Positions 37,183 to 47,630 of a stretch of DNA of 64,000 nucleotides are shown here, one piece after another; position 1 is the stretch's first letter; every line of letters begins with the position of its first letter. Source of the stretch: Apteryx mantelli (taxonomy: Eukaryota; Chordata; Aves; Apterygiformes; Apterygidae). The notes beneath the pieces are model-generated. The model ran no database searches and had not been told where the DNA came from. It worked only from the letters and a program-made list of their open reading frames with translations. The stretch spans positions 4,605,501 to 4,669,500 of the forward strand of contig NC_089981.1 of assembly GCF_036417845.1 (NCBI RefSeq), read 5' to 3'. The translations under genes were made by a program, and so were the position numbers.

Positions 37183-37665
37183 TCTCTGCTCTGCCAAAGG
37201 AGATGTGTCTCTGGACCCTCAGACAGCTCATGCCAGTGTGGTGCTCTCAGAGAATCTCGAGTGTTTATTTCACTGACATCCCCCAGGAGCTGCCTCACAG
37301 CTCTGTGTTTCACCACTTGCCCCTGTGTGCTGGGATCATCTGCCTATTCATCAGGCTGCTGCTACTGGGAGGCTGAAGTAGGAGACAAAACCCACTGGGC
37401 CCTGGGTGTCTGTTATGAGTCTGCCAGCTGCCATGTAGAGGACCCCAAGCAGGAGGTGGGCTACTGGAGGGTGCGTCTATGGAATGAAAAATATGTGGCC
37501 ATGACCACCCCCTTCACCCCACTGCTGCTTAGTGTCTGTGAGTGTCTCTTAGAACTGAGTCCCACCCTTCCTGTTGGTCAGGACACTGAACTCTGTGGGA
37601 GGCTCTGTAGCATCATGGTTTTGACACGGAAGAACCTTTGCTTTCCTGGAGGAAGTCTTATGTAG
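37183..37665 (+). other. TRIM pseudogene exon 6: PRY-SPRY (B30.2)
   Basis: PRY begins GDVSLDPQTAHASVVLSENL and hits TGA at 37,274. The match resumes in another frame with FTTCPCVLGSSAYSSG, CYWEAEVGDKTHWALGVC, a GYWRVRLWN stretch and TTPFTPL, the standard SPRY core. The typical ending with the FYN motif cannot be read, and the frame closes at 37,665. The frame from exon 5 would also miss PRY by one base. The B30.2 ligand domain could not be made as one piece. Confidence 0.85.
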
Positions 37666-38174
37666 GCTGTTTGAACAGTGGTCACCAGCTGACCTGTGGA
37701 ACGCTCACCTGCCAGACTTTTCTGCTGTGACAGCTTAGTACACTATTGTTCAGACTCATGGGAAGAGCAAAAGAGTCTTTTGAATTTGTCCCTAATGGCA
37801 CAAACTGTTGGTAAGTACAGACATGGTCCCTTCAACAGCGGGGATGTCATATCTCTGAATATTGATTTCAGTCTTCTTTCTCTATATTGTCAGGAGGCAG
37901 ACACCTGTGGTGCAGGATGAGCACAGAAATAGTGTGCCCCTCTCTACAATCAACTTAGATGTTGCAGATGAAGTTGAATGGATATGATGTACAAGGCAGC
38001 AGCTGAAGTACTTCCTTGAAGCCATCAAGTTAAATTTGACAAAATTTAGGTTCTTGCTTAAAATGCAATCTGTTTCAAGTGTGAAGAGAAGAGAAATACT
38101 TGAATGAGCAGCTGGAATGCATGGAGCTCTCCCTGGGGACAGGTGAGGGGCCAGCTGAGAGCTCATGGGTCAGG

Positions 38175-39180
38175 ACTGGGGGCAGACCAGCACTGGTGAC
38201 CATGTAATGGGTGTCTGCTGTAGACAGTCTCTTCAGGAAGAATAGGTGAGGCATTCTTCAGAGAACTGGAATAAAGTTTATGTCCATAGGCCCTGGTCCT
38301 ATGAGCTTCATCCACCCTGATATTGGCTGGCTGGACAATGGAGTAGGGCACAAGAAATCCAGGGAGTTTATGGAGTGCATTGATGACAGCTTTCTAACAC
38401 AGGTGATCAAGGAGCTGAGGAGGAGAGGCACTCTGGATCTCATACATACAAACAAGGAAGGACTGATTGGAGATGTGGAAGTCGGGGGCAGTCTTAGCTG
38501 CAGTGACCACAAAATGGTGGAGCTGAGGATCCTGTGAGGAGGGAGCAGAGGGCAAAAGGCAGGATCAATACCCTGGGCTTGAGGAGAAGAGAATTTGGCC
38601 TGCTCGGGAAGGATTCCATATGTTATGGTCCTGGAGGGAAGAGGGGTCCAAGACAGCTGGCTGATATTCAAGGATCACCTCCTCCAAGCTCAAGAGTGGT
38701 CCATTCCAACAAGCAGGAAATCAAGCAGAGGTAGCAAGAGGCCTATGTGGATGAACAAGGAGCTCCTGGCTGACCTCAAACCTAACAAGGAAGTGTACAG
38801 GAGAGATTCCCAAGGACTGCAAGAGAGCAAATGCCCCTGCTACCTTCAAGAAGGGCAAGGAGGAGGATTCAGGGAACTACAAGCCAGTCAGCCTCACCTC
38901 AGTCCCTAGGATGGTGATGGAGCAACTAATCCTGGACATCATTTCCAGAGATATGAAAGAAAGGTGATAGGCTGGAGGTAGACAGGATGGCTTTATGAGG
39001 GGAAACTCTGCTTAACAAAGCTGCCAGCCTGCTCTGAGGAGATGATTGGCTTGGCGGGTGAGGGGAGAGGAGAGGTACTTGTTTACCTCAGTTGCAACAA
39101 GGCTTTTGACACAGTCTCTCATGACATCCTGCTAGAGAAACTGATGAAGTTCAGGCTAGATAGGTGGACAGTGACAGCTG
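38175..39180 (+). mobile_element. CR1 LINE, ORF2 fragment with internal deletion
   Basis: Non-LTR retrotransposon remnant. The part at 38,280-38,537 is the end of the endonuclease domain: HPDIGWLDN, ECIDDSFL, LDLIHTNKEGLIGDVEVGG and CSDHKMVE. The linker follows, then at about 38,815 the sequence jumps to the start of the reverse transcriptase (PKDCKRANA, then SGNYKPVSLTSV in shifted frames), and at 39,066-39,160 it reads YLSCNKAFDTVSHDILLEKL. Several hundred bases between linker and RT seem to be missing. Several stops and shifts show it is dead. Text resembles CR1 of birds and crocodilians. Confidence 0.85.
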
Positions 39181-39400
39181 ACATGAGGGCATCCTTTCCA
39201 CCTGTGTTTCTCAGGCTGTGGATCAAGAGATTTAGCCTGGGGATGACATCATATAAAATAGTGCTCCAATTTTGCCTTGCCATTGTGAGCTGTTGCACTG
39301 AGGTTGAACATAAACGCAACTAGCTGTTGCATATAGCACGCTGACTGCTATCAGATGGAGAAATTCTTTTCTGTGAGCTGATAGCATCCTCAGGATGTTT
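39180..39400 (-). pseudogene. Odorant receptor fragment, TM6 to C-terminus
   Basis: On the minus strand from about 39,396: ILRMLSAHRKEF, HLIAVSVLYATASCVYVQPQ (TM6 and loop 3), SSQWQGKIGALFY (TM7 start), then a frame change and LNLLIHSLRNTGGKDAL, matching the OR ending [20 protein letters not shown] few codons of the KAFSTCSSH motif are lost. No upstream receptor part (TM1-TM5) lies on the minus strand beyond 39,432. It directly abuts the CR1 remnant at 39,180. The YVQP string hints at a different OR subfamily from the other genes here. Confidence 0.75.
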
Positions 39401-40037
39401 TGAAAGCCCCCTGCAGTGTGCTTAGATGCCACTGAAGATTTTCAGTATTTTACGTTATGCATTTTGTTTGCACTGTCAGCCTGAGGAGCGGAATATATTG
39501 ACTCTGATTTGGATGTTTCCCTCTAAACTAGAGAGACAGAAGAACCTTTAGATGGTGATTCATTTCATTCTTGGAGAATTATCTTAATATACAGACAGTA
39601 TTTATTAAATATGGTGGATATAAATAAACAACAAGAGTAAAACTACAGGAAAGCAGGCATGTAATGGAAGAAGTTTCTAAGTCCTTTGCGTCACTGGCCT
39701 TTCATTCCATAGATAGGAAATCCATAGGGATTTACAAGTGATTGGTCTAATATCCGACAGCATAGCAGAGAAGAAAACAGGGGTGTACTACATGACATTC
39801 TACAACATGCCCCTTTTGTCTCTTCCACCTATGATTTAGTTGCAAAAGGTTTGAGAAAAGACTTCTGTCGCGAAAGGAGTGATGCACTTCCCTCGTAAGA
39901 GGGAAGCAGCACTATGTTTACTGCAGTAAGACAGCGACTTAACAAAGTTCAGTCGTAAATAAGAACGATTTAACGAGGTTCAATTGGCAAGGTTCTCTCA
40001 GTTATTTACTGCATGAAGGACAGGGTCAGATGCGTGT

Positions 40038-40321
40038 GCAATGGAGACCCTCCCGTTGAGTCATGAGGTCCAGACTGGACCCCCTTGCTTTCTAAACTCC
40101 TTTGGAGAGAAGCCCAGGTGCAGCTGGATCCAGTCCTAGTCCCAGACTTGGTCAACAGTTCATATCTAAAGGAGTGAGTGCAAAGGGAACCCTCCTGTTG
40201 AGTCACAAGATTCAGACTGGACCCCCTTGCTTTCTAAACTCCTTCGGAGAGAAGCCTAGGTGCGGCAGAATCCAGTCCTAGTCTCAGACTTGGTCAACGG
40301 TTTATGGGTAAGGAATTAGGT
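40038..40321. repeat. 142-bp tandem duplication inside the LTR
   Basis: Two units about 142 bp apart: GTTGAGTCA at 40,055 and 40,197, each followed by CAGACTGGACCCCCTTGC, TTCTAAACTCCTT, GGAGAGAAGCC and AGACTTGGTCAAC. The copies differ at roughly one base in ten by eye. Such duplications often are enhancer repeats in U3. Confidence 0.85.
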
Positions 40322-40529
40322 GTGCTATCAGTCAGGGATATAACTCAGGAAAGTTTTGCGAAGTTCACAAAAGTTCAGCATGCTGTTGATCACTTACCGA
40401 GGATCTGTGGCGGGTAAGGAATCTCTCAGCCTCGAGGAGTGACCTTGAGAGGCGCTCCTACTCAAAAGGAGGTTCTGCAGTGCAGCCCGCTGCTGTGCAG
40501 GAGAGCTCAATGGGCTCTGGGCTGCCCCC

Positions 40530-40572
40530 TATTTATGGGGGGGAGATGATTGACTCATGGTCATATTTGCAT
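40530..40572. promoter_or_regulatory. LTR core promoter words (TATA-like, octamer)
   Basis: TATTTAT within CCCCTATTTATGGGG (40,527-40,540) reads as a TATA-like box on both strands. ATTTGCAT at 40,565-40,572 is the POU-factor octamer, ATGCAAAT on minus, and would sit about 30 bp upstream of the TATA box in minus orientation. Motif evidence only. Confidence 0.35.
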
Positions 40573-40697
40573 GCTAGACAGGTCTTAGCTGGTGCATGCT
40601 CAACTAGCCCCTACATACGTGCTGTTTACAGGGAGGTCAGGTTGAGGGGGAGAGAGCCCATCAGTGGGGGGAGAAAGGAGCACACCGTCACAACTTC

Positions 40698-42934
40698 TTT
40701 CCTTAGTCCACTCACTCTCAAACAACTGTATATGAGGCAGAGAAGAAGAGTCAGAAAGGTTTCTTGCATCTCTGAATTTTGCATTTTCCTGTATAATCCC
40801 ACAAGGCTTTCAGGGTGCTGCAGTCTGGTTGCATCTCTGCATGCTGCTCTTAGTAGGGCTATTGTTTCTACAGCAGACAATCTCCTTCCAAAAAACCCCA
40901 ATCTTCTAGATCAGGTATTCAAAGAGACAGATATCCATGCTAAACCCAACAGAAGCAGCAATGACCAAACCTACCTCAAGCACAAAGAAGCTAATCCCTA
41001 CAGCTTCTAAAGGCCTTGGCCTCTGCTCCCAGCAGAGATTTTTTTTTTTTTTTTAAACCCATTACATCAGGATTTCCTTGACAGTGCTGTCCATTCCCAC
41101 TCTCAGACAACCATTTGATATGCAGTTCAAAGTCACCGGCGTATCATTTTGATTAGAAAGAGGCTGTTGGAAACAGCTAACGTTTGCTCAAGCTTTTATC
41201 TGCTGTGAAATAGTTTGTGGCCAAAACAATGGCACGCACATATCATTTTAAAATATTATTAAACCTAGTTCCAGACCTTTCACAACAGCTCAATCTTAGA
41301 TGCTTTAAAGAAACTCCTTCTCAGAATGTTCTTTACACTTCCTAAAACTCTTTCTTCTGAAGTGCCTTATGCTGGTCATCCATCTGGGTTAATATTCATT
41401 TTGAAAATCTTGATTAATGAGAAGAGATATGTTTGTCCAGTCCCCAGCTGTCTGCTTCATTTCCCAACTCAGAAGCAAATGTTTGGAAATTCATGGTCAT
41501 TAACTTGCCTGTAGCTTTCAGAAACATCTGAAGTGTTTTTTGACGGTGTAGCTACAGAAAACTTTTCCGTAGTATTCAGACAGTGCTAGTTTAGTCCACA
41601 ATTCGTAAGAGATTCCTTCCATTTATAGAGGTAGTAAACGTTGTTGGTGACTGCACAGCCTGTTGGTACCAGAAGCAATGATCTGGTTGCCTCAGTTTGT
41701 TGGTGAATATTACATTGGTATGACCTTACTGAAAAGGGTAAGAAAGGGTCTTCCAGCTGTCAACGCAGACTGTTGCTCCCCAAAACCATGGGAGCATAGC
41801 ATGGCTCACATCCAAATGGGTCAGTTCTCTTCTCCCATTTTCCACTTCAAAAGGGGTTAGCCATGGGCAAACTATTAATGAGCAGTCACTTGGCACTGTA
41901 TCCTGTCATTGTCTTGGGGGTAGAGGGGGGAGGGAAAGAGATAGTCGGACATGGATTTGGTGCATGCCAACACTGTGATAGGCCCTGTATTATTTAAGTA
42001 GTGACAGTCATACCAAACCAGTTCTGGAGACTATGCCCTGCTGGGTTTTATTTAACTGCAGATGTAGGAATTGCCTAGTTCAGACCCTGAAATTACACAT
42101 CCGTGCGTGGCTCCAAGGCTCTTTTTCAGCTGAGAGAAAAGGTGCTATGATGGTGCAGTTCATCTGGCGTAGGAGAAATATTTACTTTGGGATGGGATGA
42201 ACGCCAATTCTTGATTTCTCCTCACCTGCTGCACAGGGAACTGCACAGAAAGCCCTGGTACAGATGCCTCACCTGCACTGTTTCACATCAATCCCATCCA
42301 TAACAACTCTGCTGTGATGTCAACATGAGAACAGAGGCAGCCCCCTTCCCCCCCCCGCCCCCCCCAAAAAAAAGCTTCATGAAAAATTCATGGAGGCATT
42401 TACCAACTTCTTAAAGCCTGGCTTTGGAATTTAAATGGTTTGGGATAGGAATGGACAATCATGCTATTTTTAAAGTTGTTGAAATATACTTTAAAAAAAA
42501 TCAGAAAATGCATTATGAACCCCTTGTCAACATGATGACCCACAGCTGAAGGTGAACAAAACTTAAACTACTTTCATACTTTCACTGGTTTACTGTTAAG
42601 AATGCACATTCATTAGCACTGAGAGCTGAGTTCCAGCAGGAAACAGTCATTAGCTTAGCCTTTACAGAAAGGCAGCAACCACAATAAAAGGCCCCTAAGA
42701 AACACATCCTTGACACTTGGTTCCAGTACAGAGCAGTGTGCAAACAACAAAGTCCTCTCAATTATTCTCCACCAGGCACCACAGCTGGAATGCCATGGCA
42801 CAGTGCTTTAACAAACCTGAGGTCTATCTCCAGCCATGAGCATTCATCATCCCAGCACAGAAGCATAGTTAAGATGCACCCAGATTTATCACCACAACAC
42901 GCACGCCCAGGAGTCTGCACAGCACTCTGCCTCT
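40698..42934. other. Intergenic DNA, no gene recognised
   Basis: No gene recognised. The 176-codon frame from 40,480 starts inside the LTR and runs into flanking DNA, so it is a chance frame. A poly-T run lies at 41,039-41,054 and a C-rich then A-rich tract at 42,341-42,374. Confidence 0.45.
42341..42374. repeat. C-rich tract followed by A run
   Basis: CCCCCTTCCC, then a nearly pure C run broken by one G, then about eight A. Low-complexity sequence whose length is likely unstable and may be misassembled. Confidence 0.75.
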
Positions 42935-42939
42935 TACCA

Positions 42940-43172
42940 GAGCCAGTCCAGTGAAGGGCCATGAACTGATTAAGGCACTGGAGCATCTCTCTTACAAAGG
43001 GAGGCAGAGGACTGTTTAGCCCAGAGAAGAGAGGGCTCATGGTGGGGGATCTTATGGATGTTTATAAATATCTGATGGGAAGGTGTGAAGAAGATGGAGC
43101 CAGACTCTTCTCAGTGGTGCCCAATGACAGGAAAACAGGCAATGGGCACAAACTGAAGCTCAGGGAAGGGAT
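42940..43172 (+). mobile_element. CR1 LINE fragment, 3' part of ORF2
   Basis: Begins near GTGAAGGGCCATGAA and reads through CTGGAGCATCTCTCTTAC, GGATCTTATGGATGTTTATAAATA, GGAGCCAGACTCTTCTCAG and GGCAATGGGCACAAACTGAA. These are well-known phrases of CR1 near the end of ORF2 in birds and their relatives. Truncated on both sides, with stops, so inactive. Confidence 0.85.
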
Positions 43173-44261
43173 GGTGTACCCAGAATGCATTTTGTTCTTT
43201 TGGCTTTATCTGGTGGGATACAAAATGGAATATAATCCAGTATCTGATAAAAGACTACACTTCTTCCTACAAATTTTGCCCTGTAGACTTTCATAACAAC
43301 GGTATTATCACTTTTAGGATCTACTCAGACATTTAATTTTTTCCCCTCTCCCAGTGCATAGAAGTCTAGGCAGACTTGGCGTTGAAGGATCTTTCCATAT
43401 ACCTTGCATTACTATATTAAACAGTAACTCAGTACTTGCAGGAATGACTTACACACTGGCTCTATAGCGAGAGCTCACAAGAATACTCTAGCTGAATCTT
43501 ATGCAGGAAAATCTTTACTGATAACCATTCTAGCAATTCATTACTATGATCAGCTATGATTTTGTATAGGCCCTCCAGAAATGACAAAAGGTAAACCACT
43601 TGTGAAATCCATGCGCTACTTGAAGTGCATGTGTAGCCAGGCATAAGAATGAGCACAAATTACCAGCACTACTTCAGAGAACATCAAAAAATCCCACTCT
43701 TGTTCCAGGAAGCATCCATGCATTTATTTATTGCAATGCCACTTTCCCTCTGGATGCACAGCTTGGTGTATATGTTACTGTTCCAACACTACCAACCAAT
43801 AACTTTTGCAGTGTTAACGTGGATAATATTGTTTATCAATCACTCCTAAAGCATCTTCTCTATGTTTGCAGTGTGTGCCTCTTGCAAAATTAAGACTCCC
43901 ATGTATATGTTAGAGGATATGCTGGTATTCTCCAAGGACTGCCAAACACAGGTCTACCCTATGCAATGCTTGCATAGACCTTCGGCTGGAATTAATGCAT
44001 GAGGTCCAGTTCTCTTTGTGTGTACTGCAGTAAGCCCTAGGACCATCAGAAATCATGTATCCCATGAAATTTTGAAACAGAGAATGGAGCTAATCATTAT
44101 GTAATAAAACCAAGAGATGCCAGAAATGGACACAGTGAACAGATACATTTCATGTATGCCTAGGAGTAGAACTAGGGCTGTGCCCTTCCGTCTTCCCAAA
44201 TGGCTTAATGTGCTCTCCACTAGCTGAAAACTTTCCGAGTTACCCATCTTTTGTTGGACAG

Positions 44262-44274
44262 CCACAAGAGGGCA
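44262..44274 (+). promoter_or_regulatory. Candidate CTCF site, one mismatch
   Basis: CCACAAGAGGGCA differs from the CTCF core CCASYAGRKGGCR at one position. Motif evidence only. Confidence 0.2.
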
Positions 44275-45271
44275 ATACTTCATACAAAATCTCTGTGATA
44301 CACGGCTCCAAAATACAGTGCTGTACAGATAGCCAAGTGATGATGTGCTAATACTAGCCAAACGAATGCACCTCCTGCCTGTGAGATGCTCCCTTTCTGG
44401 ACCTTCTAACCTGAGACCTTACATCTAGATCCCAGTGCTGATAATCCAATCCTGTCACAATGCAACGTCTGACATTCTGCTAAACCATACATCGCTAGCC
44501 ATCAGCATGAAGTACGTGGTAAAGCTAACTATCTCATCAAAATGCACACGTCTAAAAGGTAGTGGTGTAGTTGTATGTGAAAGTATAAACAAGTTCAAGG
44601 AGAGCTTCACGTCATGTATCTTAGAAACCTCTTTCAGGTTGGGATGCATTGCCCCTTCAAGGTGAGAGTCTCCCATGACTATGGAGAGAGCTTTGGGCTA
44701 CTGGCTCTCAGTGACACCTCTAGTTTTCAGATGTGTCATTGTAGGCATGTTCTTAGTTGTACCGGGTAATTAAAAGTAGAAACATAGGGCAGTGTCTGAG
44801 ATATGTTCTTAGCCAAATCTAATGAGGCCTTCCAATTAACCAGGCTGGTTGTGATGTTGTTAGCCCAAGACTACAAAGGTCTAGGCTTGTGCATATGATG
44901 TTTCTGATCCTCAAGATGCTTGTGAACTATATGTGCCACTATCATGTACCAAATGCAAATGCCGACTTTAAGGCCTTAGGAAAATATCAGCAATTACCAA
45001 AAGCGTCCTCAGCTGTGTCTGTGTTATGCTGTTCTTTTTATCAGCTTTGTCATACGGTTACCAAGGCCTAGTGAATTTTACCTAAGTGGAGAAATATTTC
45101 ATAAGAATAGCATTACTAGCCTCTCTCTATTCTAGATACTGAAATATTCAGTCCATATGCAATAATTGCAGTACTTGTGAAGTATTACTCAGGAAAAAAA
45201 AAAGAGGCCTTTAGCCCAGTTGCAAGTAGATGTTACATATTGCTTGTAAAAAGGATATTCGTTCGCCCAGC

Positions 45272-45289
45272 AAAAAAAAAAAAAAAAAA
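45272..45289. repeat. Poly-A tract
   Basis: Run of about 18 A, possible retroposon tail; no element body recognised on its 5' side. Confidence 0.7.
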
Positions 45290-47612
45290 TCTCAGGAGTC
45301 TATTTGGAGAATACATGCATGCACTAGTTGATGATATGCTGGGCCCAGATAATTGCAGGCCTGTTGGGGGAGCAATTTAAATCAAAAGTTTTGAATGCAC
45401 ACCTCTGAATTCAGTGAGTCCTTGGAAAAATAGTTCTTCCTTTGAGCCCTGCTTTCCAGGTCAACACCTCTCAGTGGCTTTTTTGGTTGCAGAAAACTCA
45501 GCCCTGGCCCGCTAGGAGAGTCTCTCTCCCTCTGTCACTTCAGAGGCTTCGCTCTGGCCAAGTCCTGCAGCACACTGCCCCCCCTGCAACTCTCAGCTGT
45601 CTCTAATCTGCATTCAAACTGCAGATTCCCTACCAAACTCCTGCCCTGCCAAAGGCACTTGCTCTCCAGAAGGCTCTCAAAGGTCAGGATGTTTGGGGCA
45701 ACTGAAATCTCCTGGAGTTTCATCTCGATCCACAGTGCAGCAACCAGGACAAGACAAATAAGCAGCCATTCCCCCTGGTGCCCAGCCACATGCTTTTACA
45801 TCTATACACTCATTATTATCGCAACTTCCTGGCTGTTTTTTTTTTTTTCCTAGATTTTGAATCCTAGCTTTGGATCTCAAAGCAAATAGAAAGCTTGGAA
45901 GGAGAGGAAAAGTCTTTTTATGCATGCCATGCTGCTGTTGAGATTTGTTTAGGCCTCTTCTTTGCACTGTGCATGCTACTGCATTGTGTAACCCTGCAGA
46001 CTGGTGCTTCCACCGAGGGTCGTCGGCCTTATACCGGAGGAGCCATCACTATGGGGTTTATGTAGGCATCAGAGGGGCAAATGTGTGTCTGGAGAAGGGC
46101 TTTGTTCAGCCCTCTCATGCCACACCAGGACTATGTTCCTGGAGTAATGCGATCAAAGCAATCTGATTTTGACTAATAGTGGGATTAATGAGCTTTGTCA
46201 GGTCTTGAGCTGTCCAACTAAGGATGCTCGTTATGAGCCCAGGCCAATTACAGACTTAGCTGCTGCCTTCAGACATGGGGCTGAGAGCGATCCTTTTTTC
46301 TTTCATGGCCATTTGTGTTTCAGACATAGAGACAAGATGCTCTGAGGTAGTTCTGTTGCAAGGGAATAATCCCTCCCTGCAGCTCACATTGCAGGTGGGC
46401 TCCATCCTCCCTGCTAGGCTCCCTCAGGATGTTCTTTATTCTAAAATTAAATGAAAAACTGGGTTTCTAATGAAAACTTTGTCACCTGTTTTCCAGGTTC
46501 TGCAAAGGAGATGGAGTAGCAAGAAGAAATCTGCAGAGTAGGAGGCCTGGGACAGCAGAAGAAGACAGGGAAACTTGTGAATTGGCCTTATCTTTGCCAG
46601 AAACCATTTCTGAGTTTACTGCCTTTGCTATGTAGACCAAATTGGTCAGTCAGCTGTGTATCATCCCAGCATAAAACAGAGTAGTTCAAAACCAGCTCAG
46701 TCCAGGTAGTTTTAAAGCTGCAGCCCCACTAGTGCAATGCAGCCAGCTCTGTTTGACCCATCATCTTTAAATGAAATAGATTAGACCGGGGTCTCTGTGG
46801 GGTTTTTGAGATACAGCAAAAGCATTGTAGAGATCCTGCCAGTTTTCACAGGCTGCTTTTCCTTCAAGGTGGTCTCTCACTGTCCCTAGATTAGAGCAAT
46901 AATCACATCTGACTGTAAGATGAGAGAGCTGCTAATTTCAAGGAGTGAAGGAACTTGAGCTTTTAATGATGCACACTGGAGCCAATTTAAACACACTCGC
47001 AAACTCACTTGCCAAGTTGCATCATTGCAATTTGTCAGGCCCAAGTTTCTTAACTGTACCTACAGAGACCTTACTAAAATCATCCTAAGTCATTTCCTGG
47101 AAAGACAAACCAATTATATTAAATTGCTTGCCTTGAGTCTTTAGACACAGGCTCCTTAAAGCTGTAACCTACCTGGAATTTGCGTTTGGCTTCCTTGTCA
47201 AAGTCAGAGTGATTAGTTCAAATCAATACATGTAATAATCTGCGTAGGGTTTCCTCAGAGAAAAGCAAGGGAAATCACAGACATTTCCCCTGGAGGAAAG
47301 GTAAAGCTTAAAAAAAGAAACTAGGAAATTACAGTTTCACAATTACAGATGAAGCAATTAAAAAAAAAAACTGAAATGCCACAGTTTTGTTCTTATGGCT
47401 ATGTTAGCATCCGTCAAATATTACTAGTCATCAGTTAATAAGTATCAGCCTGACGTGCCTGTTTTCCACAGTCTCTCCATTTTGCCCACCAGCACAAAAT
47501 GTCTTCTTAAAGGCATACATCTTAATGCTGAGAGAAATCAAACTGGCAACAGAGGAATCCAGTGCTGAAGTCCATCACTTCCACAATTTATGAAACAGGT
47601 TGCCCCTTCCGG

Positions 47613-47630
47613 AAAAAAAAAAAAAAAAAA
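47613..47630. repeat. Poly-A tract
   Basis: Run of 18 A followed by GAACTTTAATAATAAAATAA; low complexity, possible retroposon tail. Confidence 0.7.

Larger units (their letters stand above)
32849..37665 (+). pseudogene. TRIM-family E3 ligase gene (RING/B-box/coiled-coil/PRY-SPRY), decayed
   Basis: A six-exon TRIM gene of the TRIM7/TRIM39/TRIM27 layout. Functional members are cytosolic ubiquitin ligases, many in innate immunity. Exons by splice sites: 32,778-33,261 (5' end plus RING and B-box), 34,878-34,973 (96 nt), 35,176-35,403 (228 nt), 35,939-35,961 (23 nt), 36,442-36,557 (116 nt), and 37,183 onward (PRY-SPRY). The 96-, 23- and 116-nt sizes are those I expect for this family, and every internal exon has AG and GT borders. 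The coiled-coil exons stay open and in phase. Breaks: a 1-bp loss and a Cys-to-Ser change in the RING, and at least two frame changes in PRY. Introns are intact, so this is a decayed gene, not a retrocopy. Sequencing error could explain single-base breaks but hardly all of them. Confidence 0.85.
39866..40692. mobile_element. Solo LTR of an endogenous retrovirus
   Basis: An 827-bp element begins TGTCGCGAAAGG and ends CACCGTCACA, giving TG...CA ends within an imperfect inverted repeat. It is flanked by a perfect 5-bp target duplication, ACTTC, at 39,861-39,865 and 40,693-40,697. No internal viral genes and no second LTR are present, so recombination between LTRs has removed them. Inside is a 142-bp tandem duplication (about 40,038-40,321). 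A TATA-like word at 40,530-40,536 and an octamer ATTTGCAT at 40,565-40,572 mark a possible promoter. Orientation is unsure: duplicated U3 enhancers favour plus, the octamer-then-TATA order favours minus. Confidence 0.8.

Noticed and set aside
40480-41010. 176-codon plus-strand frame, Arg/Ser rich
   Set aside because: Begins inside the LTR and crosses its end and the target duplication into flanking DNA, so it cannot be a conserved gene.
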